This document shows, piece by piece, positions 16,558 to 24,596 of a stretch of DNA of 51,200 nucleotides. The notes beneath the pieces are model-generated. The model saw only the letters and a program-made list of their open reading frames with translations, did not search any database and was not told the DNA's origin. The stretch is from UBA8403 sp964455155 (GTDB lineage: Bacteria > Bacteroidota > Bacteroidia > Cytophagales > Amoebophilaceae): the NCBI GenBank assembly GCA_964455155.1, contig CAYVYH010000002.1:1-51200 (forward strand). Direction: 5' to 3'. The position numbers and the translations under genes are program-made. Each line of letters opens with the position of its first letter. Within the stretch, counting starts at the first letter, position 1.

Positions 16558-17250
16558 ATGACTAGTCGGGCCATTATTCATGCCAAAGAGCTTGCCGTTT
16601 TTCATGGGTTACGGCCCGTATTGCAGGGTGTAAACTTTGCTATCAACCGTGGTGAGTTTGCTTTCCTTATCGGGGCAACAGGCAGCGGCAAGACCTCTCT
16701 GTTGAAGACTTTGTATGCAGACCTCCCCCTCAAAGTAGGAGAAGTGCGAGTCGCCGGTTTTGGTCTAGGGGCGATCAAGAAATTTGAAATTCCTCTTTTA
16801 CGTAGAAAGCTGGGTATCATTTTTCAAGACTTTCAGCTACTCACAGATAGAAATGTAGAGGAAAATCTCTGGTTTGTACTCAAAGCAACCGGATGGAAGA
16901 AAGAAAAAGCGATGAGGCAAAAAATAGCAGACGTGTTGATGAAGGTGGGCCTAGCCTGGGCTAGTAAAAGTAAGGCACATCAACTCTCAGGAGGGGAGCA
17001 ACAACGTGTGACAATTGCACGTGCCCTGCTCAATGATCCGCTTATTCTTCTGGCTGATGAACCGACCGGCAATCTGGATCCTAGCGTGGCACGTGGTATC
17101 TTAAGCCTTTTTCTGGAAATCAACCGGGGAGGTACTGCAGTTTTAATGGCTACACACAACTATAGCCTTCTCGAGAAGTATCCTGCCAGAGTACTCAGAT
17201 GTCATGATGGTGCGTTAATAGAATCACACCAAGCTGATGTACCCTGTTGA
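16558..17250 (+). CDS. ftsE: cell division ATP-binding protein FtsE
   Basis: A 230-residue ABC ATPase with Walker A GATGSGKTS (residues 39-47), Q-loop IIFQDFQLL, signature LSGGEQQRVTIARAL and Walker B LILLADEPTGNLDP, followed by ATHNYSLL. Sequence and length fit FtsE, which with FtsX links cytokinesis to cell-wall hydrolases at the inner membrane. ftsX is not adjacent, so other FtsE/LolD-like exporters cannot be excluded. The frame opens at 16474, but ATG 16558 (MTSRAIIHAK) fits the family start. fmt follows after 70 bases. Cell-wall amidase activation would link it to the M23 peptidase at 0.9 kb. Confidence 0.88.
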   Translation: MTSRAIIHAKELAVFHGLRPVLQGVNFAINRGEFAFLIGATGSGKTSLLKTLYADLPLKVGEVRVAGFGLGAIKKFEIPLLRRKLGIIFQDFQLLTDRNVEENLWFVLKATGWKKEKAMRQKIADVLMKVGLAWASKSKAHQLSGGEQQRVTIARALLNDPLILLADEPTGNLDPSVARGILSLFLEINRGGTAVLMATHNYSLLEKYPARVLRCHDGALIESHQADVPC

Positions 17251-17320
17251 AGTATGAGGACGGAAAAAGTATCATCTTCCGTTTCGGGGTATCATGACAC
17301 GGTAGCACTTAAACACTTAT

Positions 17321-18253
17321 ATGCCTGTGCCTAATATGCGTCTTGTTTTTATGGGCACCCCAGCGTTTGCAGTGCCTAGCTTGGAAGTGCTATTGGCCAA
17401 CCACTATGAAGTAGCTGCCGTCGTAACCGCTCCAGATAAGCCGAGAGGAAGGGGTAGGAAGGTGATGCCGTCTCCTGTCAAAGTAGTTGCTAGTGCCTAT
17501 AACATTCCGGTGCTGCAACCTGTTAGCTTGCAGGCACCTTCTTTTTTAGAAGCACTAAAAATTTACCAAGCAGATTTGCAGGTAGTTGTCGCTTTTAGGA
17601 TGTTGCCTCAAGTGGTATGGGCAATGCCCCCTTTAGGAACTTTTAACTTGCATGCTTCATGGTTACCCCAATACCGAGGTGCTGCACCTATCAATTGGGC
17701 TATTATCAATGGTGAGCGAGAGACCGGTGTAACTACCTTCTTTTTGGAGCAGGCTATGGATACTGGCCTTATTCTTTTTCAGGAGAAAGAGCCCATTGAC
17801 GCTTGTGACACGGCTGGAACTTTGTATGAACGTCTCCAACACAAGGGTGCTCAGTTAGTTCTTAAAACAGTGCAGGCTATTGAGGCAGGCAACTACGTCC
17901 TAAGTTCTCAAGTAGCTACTCAGGAAAGTCTACGCAAGAAGGCGCCCAAGATTTACAAAGAGGATTGCCAAATTAACTGGAGCCAGGATGCAGCAGTCAT
18001 TCGGAATTTTGTCCGGGGATTATCGCCGTACCCAGCTGCATGGACATCTTTCCATGGTCAAACTTATAAAATATTAGCCGTTGAAAAGTCAGAAGTTACT
18101 TTGTCGCATTTAGGGCCCGGCGAGGTCTACTCAGACGGGAAGTATAGTGTATGCGTAGGTACACGCGACACCCCGTTAGCCATCAAATCCTTACAGTTAG
18201 CAGGTAAACAACCAATGGGAATACGGGAATTTTTAAGGGGCCATAGCATATAA
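17321..18253 (+). CDS. fmt: methionyl-tRNA formyltransferase
   Basis: A 310-residue Fmt, normal length. It formylates initiator Met-tRNA with 10-formyltetrahydrofolate. The N-terminal block FMGTPAFAVPSLEVLL, the catalytic-site stretch NLHASWLPQYRGAAPINWAI and the EQAMDTGLIL segment are clear, and a complete C-terminal tRNA-binding domain follows (GEVY, LAIKSLQLAGKQPM). Starts at ATG 17321; a second ATG at 17336 (MRLVFMG) is equally possible. frr follows 70 bases later on the same strand, so ftsE-fmt-frr may form one transcription unit. Confidence 0.96.
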   Translation: MPVPNMRLVFMGTPAFAVPSLEVLLANHYEVAAVVTAPDKPRGRGRKVMPSPVKVVASAYNIPVLQPVSLQAPSFLEALKIYQADLQVVVAFRMLPQVVWAMPPLGTFNLHASWLPQYRGAAPINWAIINGERETGVTTFFLEQAMDTGLILFQEKEPIDACDTAGTLYERLQHKGAQLVLKTVQAIEAGNYVLSSQVATQESLRKKAPKIYKEDCQINWSQDAAVIRNFVRGLSPYPAAWTSFHGQTYKILAVEKSEVTLSHLGPGEVYSDGKYSVCVGTRDTPLAIKSLQLAGKQPMGIREFLRGHSI

Positions 18254-18323
18254 ATAGACTTTCAAAGCATTTTAACATATTTTCAAAGAAGTTTCTCTTA
18301 CCTACCCGAAAAAATAACTAGTT

Positions 18324-18884
18324 ATGGATCAAATTCAAGCGTGTTTAGAGCAAGCCACTCGTTCTATGGAAAAGGCATATGTGCATACGCAGGGGGAGTT
18401 TACTAAAATTCGTGTGGGCAGGGCATTACCTAGCATGTTAGATGGTATTACGGTCATGTATTATGGTAACGCGACACCCATTCACCAAGTAGCTTCTATC
18501 AGTGCACCTGATGCAAGAACACTTTTAATTAAGCCTTGGGAGAATCGCTTAATCCCGGAACTAGAAAAGGCTATTTTAAACAGTAGACTAGCCCTAACAC
18601 CGCAAAATGATGGAGAGACTATTCGGATCAATATTCCGCCCTTCACAGAGGAACGAAGGAAGGAATTAGTCAAACAAGTAAAGGTAGAAGCTGAAAAAGG
18701 AAAAGTCTTAGTTCGCAGTGCAAGAAAAGACACCAAGGACCATTTAAGGCAGTTACAGACAGCTGGATCCTCTGAAGACGCAATAAAAATGGCAGAAGAG
18801 CAAGTGCAGAAGTTGACAGATACCTATATCGGTAAGCTTGATGAGTTGCTCGCTGTCAAGGAAAGGGACGTGATGGCAGTGTAG
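18324..18884 (+). CDS. frr: ribosome recycling factor
   Basis: A 186-residue protein, the expected length. RRF splits post-termination ribosomes together with EF-G. Conserved blocks are present: FTKIRVGRALPSMLDGI, the IKPWE block, LTPQNDGETIRI-PPFTEERRKELVKQ and VRSARKD. The usual neighbour pyrH is absent here. The protein is intact. Confidence 0.96.
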   Translation: MDQIQACLEQATRSMEKAYVHTQGEFTKIRVGRALPSMLDGITVMYYGNATPIHQVASISAPDARTLLIKPWENRLIPELEKAILNSRLALTPQNDGETIRINIPPFTEERRKELVKQVKVEAEKGKVLVRSARKDTKDHLRQLQTAGSSEDAIKMAEEQVQKLTDTYIGKLDELLAVKERDVMAV

Positions 18885-19199
18885 GCACAGCGGTAACACA
18901 TGATTTTCTTTGTGCGTTGAGATCTGGCAACTATGAAATGTATTCATCCATGGTCCTCACGGGTTCATTAGTCAACCTAAAAAGGATCATTGAATGCATC
19001 GGCAAATTGGGTTTACCGCAGGACACAATGTAACGCAGGGGCGGGGGTGTGCGTTTGATAGGACGTAAGGGTTGCCCTGGTGAAATAAAGAGGAAAAGAG
19101 GAGAGGTACCAGCGATGTACTGAAGAGAGTGTGTTTGGTGGCTATAAAGTAGCGCCTTACCAACTCAACTGCGCGTGTTGACAGCCTCTGATGCGAATG
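18885..19199. other. spacer without a gene, downstream of frr
   Basis: About 310 bases between frr and the transposase remnant. No recognisable gene; it probably includes the lost end of the insertion sequence. No T-run terminator is seen after frr. Confidence 0.4.
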
Positions 19200-19602
19200 C
19201 TCTTGTCCACGAAGATCTAGCACGGCTAACGCCCCCAGCAGCAAGACGAAAACAATCGACTATTGCTCTCAGTAGTAGCATCAAGTCGAATTTCGTGCCT
19301 GCCAATAAGGTGTTTCGCCCATCCCCTACAAACCCCCTTGAGATAGTTTCTGCCCCTGCTACGGTCGCTTTTCAGGTGACTCAGGATCGCTTCTATCGCT
19401 GACCCAGGCTTGCTTGGTTTGTTGAGCACGCTTCGCTGGGTGGCCTACCGCTGGGCATAGCGAAGCCGGCATATTACCAATAGAGAGTGCTGGCGCACTT
19501 GCCCCATTGTCGGGCAACGGCATGACGCTGCGCAATAACTTTCCTGTCAGGGTTAGGGTCTTTAGGGAAGATGGTATTTTTCCTCTGTATGCTCGTGTCT
19601 AC
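19200..19602 (-). mobile_element. C-terminal remnant of an IS5/IS4-like transposase
   Basis: Minus-strand translation shows DDE transposase segments in the right order but in shifting frames: VDTSIQRKNTIFPKDPNPDR at the start (compare the family VDTTVQEK-FPTD block), then after a broken stretch GSAIEAILSHLKSDRSRGRN-YLKG (the family E-P-IGHLK block with the catalytic glutamate), then, in another frame, NTLLAGTKFDLMLLLRAIV. Stops and at least two frameshifts make it inactive. The N-terminal half is missing. It begins eight bases after the recF stop codon. Confidence 0.75.
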
Positions 19603-19609
19603 CATTACT

Positions 19610-20713
19610 TCATGCTAAATACTTGCCTTGATCCATTCTAATAAGAGCACAGTCAGCCTTAACTTGCCGCACGATGGCAGCACTGCTTTTTCCCTTGGCG
19701 TCTGTAATAAATACTTGGCCAAAGTGCTGCTGGACTATGAGTTGGACCAACCGCTCAATGCGTTGCTCATCTAGCTTGTCAAAAATATCGTCCAAGAGCA
19801 GTAATGGTTTTAACTGCAGTGCTCTGTACATGCACTCAAATTGTGCCAGTCGTAACGCAATGATGAACGATTTTTGCTGTCCTTGCGAGCCTATCTTTTT
19901 CAGGGGATGGCCATTCAATAGAAAATCTATTTCATCTCGGTGGACGCCCTTGGTAGTACGTTGCAGGGCTAGATCTTGCTGCAAGCTATTGCGGAATCTT
20001 TGTTCAAAGTCAGGAGACGCTACTTCTGAGACATAGACCAATTGTACTTCTTCGGAAGCAGCCACGAAGTATTGATAGTACTTTTGAAAGCTCGGCGCAA
20101 ACGCTTGGATACAAGCCGTGCGTGCTACAAACAGGTGCTTACCTAATGGCAGTAGTCGATGTTCATAAGAACGAAGTAAATCTTGGTCTAACTTCCCTAC
20201 TCCTTTGTATAACGCTAACAGGCTATTGCGTTGCTTCAATAGGTGCTGGTACTGTAGGAGGGTATTTAGGTAAGTCCTGTCTAGCTGGCAAAGGAGCATA
20301 TCAAAAAACTTTCTCCTTCCCTCTCTCCCTCCACGGACCAGATCCATGTCATACGGTGTTGTCAATACAATTGGAAAAAGTCCAATGTGGTCACGCAGCC
20401 TATCGTAAGGTTTGTCATTGCTTTGGACATGCTTGCCACCATGCTTCTGAAAGATGCATCGTACGGTACAAGGCTTGTTATGTTTTAAAAATTGTCCCTC
20501 CACGGCAAATGCCTCATGGCCGTGCTGGATATTCTGCGTGTCTATCGCATTGAACGCACTTTTAGTCAGAGCGAGGTAGTGAATGCCATCCAAGAGTGTA
20601 GTTTTTCCTGCTCCATTGGGGCCTACAATCAAGTTCAGTTGGTCTGCAAAAGCCAGCTCAACGGCGGTGTGGTTTTTGAAGTGCGTGCACCGGAGTTTTC
20701 TAAGCAGCATCAA
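19610..20713 (-). CDS. recF: DNA replication and repair protein RecF
   Basis: A 367-residue SMC-like ATPase, full length for RecF. Walker A GPNGAGKTTL is at residues 31-40, after the family N-terminus RKLRCTHFKNHTAVEL; the signature region GSQGQQKSFIIALRLAQ and Walker B LLLLDDIFDKLDEQR are near the C-terminus. It helps load RecA at gaps on SSB-coated DNA. It has no dnaN or gyrB neighbour here (dnaN is at 29.2 kb) and stands alone between transposase and pdhA wreckage. The gene itself appears intact. Confidence 0.95.
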   Translation of the reverse strand: MMLLRKLRCTHFKNHTAVELAFADQLNLIVGPNGAGKTTLLDGIHYLALTKSAFNAIDTQNIQHGHEAFAVEGQFLKHNKPCTVRCIFQKHGGKHVQSNDKPYDRLRDHIGLFPIVLTTPYDMDLVRGGREGRRKFFDMLLCQLDRTYLNTLLQYQHLLKQRNSLLALYKGVGKLDQDLLRSYEHRLLPLGKHLFVARTACIQAFAPSFQKYYQYFVAASEEVQLVYVSEVASPDFEQRFRNSLQQDLALQRTTKGVHRDEIDFLLNGHPLKKIGSQGQQKSFIIALRLAQFECMYRALQLKPLLLLDDIFDKLDEQRIERLVQLIVQQHFGQVFITDAKGKSSAAIVRQVKADCALIRMDQGKYLA

Positions 20714-20821
20714 CTTTTTTGGAGGTTTTTGGCTAGCTCCGTGTCTCCCTATCGTCTTTATAGTGAGATCGATTGTATGGAGCCCGTAACCAATTTTGCT
20801 ACTGTGAGTCAGGCAATTTAG

Positions 20822-21117
20822 CCGAAATTAAAGCCGTCGGCAGACTTTTCAAAAGAGACCTATCTATTCTGGTACGAACGGATGCTGCTCATGCGTCAAT
20901 TCGAGAAAAAGCGGCCAGCTGTGTGTCTAACAGAAAATGCAAGGATGCTGCTATTGTTGGGTGTGGAACGCCACCTATCTGGCAGTCATGGTATTGTAGG
21001 CGGACCAATTCCCCTGGGTGTGGGCATTGCTTTTTCAGGGGCATACCGAGAAGACGACCAACCTACGCGTTACTTTTATAGTAACGGTGCCGTATGCTAA
21101 GGGGATTTTCTCGAAGC
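20822..21117 (+). pseudogene. pdhA: remnant of pyruvate dehydrogenase E1 component alpha subunit gene
   Basis: In one plus-strand frame the translation reads ETYLFWYERMLLMRQFEKK, the N-terminus of PdhA, then jumps after a deletion of roughly 75 residues to SGSHGIVGGPIPLGVGIAF, the thiamine diphosphate region, then YFYSNGAVC, an in-frame TAA, and GDFLEA (compare family GDGAVRQG-FHEA). The start codon, the middle and the whole C-terminal two thirds are missing. The remnant ends precisely where a small inverted-repeat element (copy C) begins. PdhA with PdhB makes the E1 enzyme that decarboxylates pyruvate; this copy cannot work. Confidence 0.85.
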
Positions 21118-21314
21118 GAGACCTGTACATGGGGAGTTTACGTATTAGGGCACATTTCAATAGCTTGATGCTGTTGCCCATTGCTTAATAGACACGTACT
21201 ACCCCCTAATTCTCCTAAAAAAAGGGAATAAACCCACACGATTGTTGTAAAGAAACAGTTTCCGTTAGCTACAAGAATGTTTATTTAAATGATGCTATGC
21301 CATGTAGGGGTTTC
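21118..21314 (+). repeat. MITE-like element, copy C
   Basis: Starts GAGACCTGTACATGG and ends near CCATGTAGGGGTTTC, so the terminal inverted repeats have drifted from GAGACCTTTGCATGG. The interior shares blocks with copies A, B and D: CATTTCAATAGCTTGATGCT, GTTGCCCATTGCTTAATAG, CTCCTAAAAAAAGGG, and TTTAAATGATGCTATGCC. It directly follows the pdhA remnant. Confidence 0.8.
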
Positions 21315-21699
21315 GTGCCACATGGAGATGACAGTGCTTGCGTGCGATGTTCAATTCTCTGAGCGTGTACATCCAGCGATCAAACGCTGTTTGTTGGCCA
21401 CATTGCTTTACAATTGTAATCCATCTCTCAGCCCAGAGCATCTAAGTGCACATGACACAACGGTACGAAGGGAGGAGGTCACTGCAACGCAGCAAGACGA
21501 CACAGTGTCTGCAAGCTCTCCAACTGCAGACGTCAAAGTGCCTTCGTAGTCCATCAACGCTGTAGTGTCCTTTTCTTATAACGAAAAAGGAAAAAAGAAG
21601 AGGACCATGACGGCGTAATGGAGCAACGCGGGACAACGGCTCAAGGTGGTGGTTCGTCCACGCAACGCAGTGCTCCCTCCTTAGACCCACGAGAAATTT
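21315..21699. other. spacer with no recognised gene
   Basis: Nearly 400 bases between the inverted-repeat element and the transposase remnant. Open frames on both strands (21289-21549 plus, 21442-21690 minus) have no family resemblance. I looked for a continuation of pdhA here and did not find one. Confidence 0.45.
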
Positions 21700-22165
21700 T
21701 AGCGGTCAAACTCAACAATCCTCAGGCAGCACTCGCCTTCGACCAAAGCATCTCGCTTTTTCACCTAACGCGCTGCTCGATCTACCCCTGGTTTAATTTC
21801 CTTGGTTGAAAGGGTGTCTGGGACCTCTGGAAGTATGTACGTGGATTTGCCACGAGCTTAGCGGGGCAGCATCGATGATGTTGCCTTGTTGCATCCAAAC
21901 TCCGTGCTGGGCAAGTGGTACATTGAGTTGAAACAGCAGCCTATGCAGGTTGCTCTTCTCGGATAACTCGCTTCTAGAACGACTGAGCGTACGATGGTCA
22001 GGTACTGTGTCTTCTACATCCATGTCAGAGAGATCATACCAGGTTTGAAGCCACATCATCTTGACTAGTACCAAGGGTTTGTAGGCAGGCCTGCCGCATC
22101 CTAAACAGAGCGCCTACCAATCTTATCAAGCTTTTTTTCAAACACAGCCCAGTCTATCACGGCAT
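21700..22165 (-). mobile_element. N-terminal remnant of an IS5/IS4-like transposase
   Basis: On the minus strand, in several frames: IDWAVFEKKLDKIGRRSV, stop, PTNPWY then LVKMMWLQTWYDLSDMDVED, a roughly 20-residue deletion, TVPDHRTLSRSRSELSEK, LFQLNVPLAQHGVWMQQG, NIIDAAPLSS, then in another frame RGKSTYILPE and finally VDRAAR-stop-VKK. These are the N-terminal helical domain and first catalytic aspartate region (IIDA) of IS5-type transposases. It stops where the second half of the protein should begin. Upstream lies tRNA-His. Confidence 0.8.
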
Positions 22166-22303
22166 TGATTGGATGAAAAAACTTGCTCTTTCTCGTTGTT
22201 CTTCTACAACATCTACACTAACAAAACTTCCTGGAACTCGCAGTCTATTAGATCGTTTGAAGGCGAGTGGGTCGGTACGGTAACACCGAAGAGAAATACT
22301 GGG

Positions 22304-22378
22304 GGTGATAGACGGGACTCGAACCCGCGACCTCTGGTACCACAAACCAGCGCTCTAACCAACTGAGCTACAATCACC
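22304..22378 (-). tRNA. tRNA-His (anticodon GTG)
   Basis: Anticodon arm CTGGT-TTGTGGT-ACCAG giving GTG, T arm GCGGG-TTCGAGT-CCCGT. The extra 5' G (position -1) faces C73, the histidine identity feature. The acceptor stem has one T-T mismatch (position 6-67). CCA is not encoded. Confidence 0.95.
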
Positions 22379-22388
22379 GTATGAGGAA

Positions 22389-22410
22389 GTGCGTCTTTAT
22401 GATGACGCAC
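22389..22410. repeat. hairpin upstream of tRNA-His
   Basis: GTGCGTC, loop TTTATGAT, GACGCAC, in the spacer between tRNA-His and fbaB. It may be a processing or terminator-like structure; there is no T-run. Confidence 0.4.
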
Positions 22411-22544
22411 ACGCCCCAAAGGAAACAAAAAACAAGCAATTCGCCAACTGTGTATCGTATGGATGCGTCTACAAAACACTGAGAGCATGCGCTTACGAGC
22501 ACTGTCTGTAAATTGTTACCTTTGTCGTACAAGCAAAATTTTCG

Positions 22545-23603
22545 ATGTCTTACCAAAATATTGTAACGCTTCTAGGTACCCAGGCAGAGAGTTTGCTCAT
22601 GCATCGTTGTGAGTCCATCTTAAAAGAACAATTACACTTACCTAGCGCTAGCTTTGTAGATGAGGTATTCCTGCCTTCTAACAGGAATCCTCAAGTATTA
22701 AAGAGTCTGGCCAGTATCTTTGGGCATGGGCGGTTGGCCCATACGGGCTACCTGTCTATCTTGCCGGTAGATCAGGGTATAGAGCATACTGCGGGGGCTT
22801 CTTTTGCACTTAATCCTTGTTACTTCGATCCTGAAAATATCGTTAGGCTGGCACTTGAGGGTGGTTGCAACGCCATAGCTACTACTTTTGGAACTTTGGC
22901 TGCGACGGCTAGGAAGTATGCCCACAAGATTCCATGCATAGTCAAGATCAACCACAACGAGCTGCTTACTTATCCTAACAAGTACGACCAAACGATGTTT
23001 GGCACAGTAGAGGAGGCTTGGAACTTGGGCGCTGCAGCAGTGGGTGCAACCATTTATTTTGGCTCTTTAGCCTCTACTCGACAGTTGGTAGAGGTATCGC
23101 AAGCATTTGAAAGAGCACATGCATTAGGTATGGCTACCATTTTATGGTGCTATGCCAGAAACAATGCTTTCAGGACAGAAAATGATGATTATCATGTCTC
23201 TGCTGATATCACAGGGCAGGCGAACCACATAGGTGCTACCATACAGGCAGACTTCATCAAGCAAAAACTACCTGACAATAACGGTGGTTTCCAGGTACTC
23301 GGCTTCGGTAAAACACATGCCAAAATGTATGATCAGCTTACCACAACACACCCCATAGACCTCTGTCGTTATCAGGTGGCTAACTGCTATATGGGTAGGA
23401 TAGGGCTCATCAACTCTGGAGGCACATCCCAGGGATCAACCGATCTAGTGGAGGCAATCAGAATAGCCGTCATCAATAAAAGAGCAGGGGGCATGGGGTT
23501 GATGATAGGTAGAAAGGCCTTTCAGAAGTCTATGAAGGAGGGTGTTGCCTTGCTGCATACCATCCAGGATGTATACTTAGCAAAAGAAGTGACCATAGCG
23601 TAG
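22545..23603 (+). CDS. fbaB: class I fructose-bisphosphate aldolase (DhnA/FbaB type)
   Basis: A 352-residue aldolase of the DeoC/LacD/DhnA-like class I group, which splits fructose 1,6-bisphosphate into two triose phosphates by a Schiff-base mechanism. Recognisable blocks: LSILPVDQGIEHTAGASFAL, the DPENIVRLALEGGCNAIATT segment, PCIVKINHNELL, ATILWCYARN and the phosphate-binding GLINSGG and MGLMIGRKAFQKS near the end. accD follows 27 bases downstream on the same strand, a pairing I recall from Cytophagales, so the two are probably one transcript. The gene is intact, so glycolysis or gluconeogenesis is at least partly kept. Confidence 0.94.
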   Translation: MSYQNIVTLLGTQAESLLMHRCESILKEQLHLPSASFVDEVFLPSNRNPQVLKSLASIFGHGRLAHTGYLSILPVDQGIEHTAGASFALNPCYFDPENIVRLALEGGCNAIATTFGTLAATARKYAHKIPCIVKINHNELLTYPNKYDQTMFGTVEEAWNLGAAAVGATIYFGSLASTRQLVEVSQAFERAHALGMATILWCYARNNAFRTENDDYHVSADITGQANHIGATIQADFIKQKLPDNNGGFQVLGFGKTHAKMYDQLTTTHPIDLCRYQVANCYMGRIGLINSGGTSQGSTDLVEAIRIAVINKRAGGMGLMIGRKAFQKSMKEGVALLHTIQDVYLAKEVTIA

Positions 23604-23630
23604 ATGTTTCATTGGTAATGTAAAAAATGT

Positions 23631-24476
23631 ATGGCTTGGTTCAAGAGAAAAACAAAAGGGATCCTAACACCCACAGCCGACAAGAAAGAAGGGCCCGATG
23701 GGCTTTGGTACAGAACCCCTAAAGGAAAAATCGTACACACTAAGGTACTACAAGAAAATGCATATGTATCCCCCGAAGATGGCTACCACGTGCGCATTGG
23801 CTCTAAGGAATATTTTGAACTTCTGTTTGATGATAACGAGTTCACTGAACTTCTCCCTCAGCTTACTTCAGTTGATCCACTCCAATTTGTCGATAGCCAG
23901 CCGTATACACAGCGGTTACAAGAAGCCCAAGAGAAAACGCAGTTGAAAGATGCTATCAGGGTGGCACATGGACACATGCAGGGTTTGAAGCTCGTCATTG
24001 CCTGTATGGACTTTAGTTTTATCGGTGGTTCTATGGGGGCAGTGGTTGGGGAGAAAATTGCCAAGGCCATTGACTATGCTTTGCAACACCACACGCCTTT
24101 GCTTATCATCTCCAAGTCGGGAGGGGCACGTATGATGGAAGCAGGGTTCTCTTTGATGCAAATGGCTAAAACTTCAGCCAAGCTACTTCAATTATCAGAA
24201 GCGAAGATCCCTTACCTCTCGCTGTTGACGGATCCTACTACCGGAGGCGTTAGTGCTTCTTTTGCCATGTTGGGCGACTTTAACATGGCTGAGCCGGGTG
24301 CACTGATTGGCTTTGCAGGACCTCGGGTGATTAGAGAGACTATTGGCAAAGACCTTCCCAGTGGCTTTCAGAGCGCTGAGTTTGTGCTAAAACATGGCTT
24401 TTTGGATCTTATCGTAGATCGCAGGGAATTAAAAAATACTTTAACGCGGTTGCTAAGTACATTAGAGGCTAGTTAG
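23631..24476 (+). CDS. accD: acetyl-CoA carboxylase carboxyltransferase subunit beta
   Basis: A 281-residue AccD, normal length. With AccA it moves the carboxyl group from carboxybiotin to acetyl-CoA in the first step of fatty acid synthesis. The crotonase-fold core is well kept: MGAVVGEKIAKAID, ISKSGGARMMEAG, LTDPTTGGVSASFA, LIGFAGPRVI and a complete C-terminus. The N-terminal zinc-ribbon region (about residues 24-56) lacks cysteines: GLWYRTPKGK and YVSPEDGYH stand where C-x2-C pairs are usual. The folding and length suggest a working gene; the missing cysteines may be a trait of its relatives. A broken phosphopantetheinyl transferase lies just downstream, in the opposite direction. Confidence 0.94.
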   Translation: MAWFKRKTKGILTPTADKKEGPDGLWYRTPKGKIVHTKVLQENAYVSPEDGYHVRIGSKEYFELLFDDNEFTELLPQLTSVDPLQFVDSQPYTQRLQEAQEKTQLKDAIRVAHGHMQGLKLVIACMDFSFIGGSMGAVVGEKIAKAIDYALQHHTPLLIISKSGGARMMEAGFSLMQMAKTSAKLLQLSEAKIPYLSLLTDPTTGGVSASFAMLGDFNMAEPGALIGFAGPRVIRETIGKDLPSGFQSAEFVLKHGFLDLIVDRRELKNTLTRLLSTLEAS

Positions 24477-24596
24477 CCAATACCCATACATATCACAGCG
24501 CAAGAAAATTGGATGTGTCATGATATTTGATCAACGAGCCTTCGCAGGCGTGTACCAGGTGACCTATCAGGGTGTTGTCTACGACCTTCAACGGTG

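Noticed and set aside
19175..19402. 75-codon plus-strand open frame
   Set aside because: It is the opposite strand of the transposase C-terminal remnant, whose minus-strand motifs are much more convincing.
21315..21700. Continuation of pdhA beyond the inverted-repeat element
   Set aside because: None of the frames shows the expected C-terminal PdhA segments; the gene seems to end at the element.
21618..21809. 63-codon plus-strand frame with a protein-like stretch (REILAVKLNNPQAALAF)
   Set aside because: The minus strand of the same stretch carries transposase segments; the plus frame has no family match.
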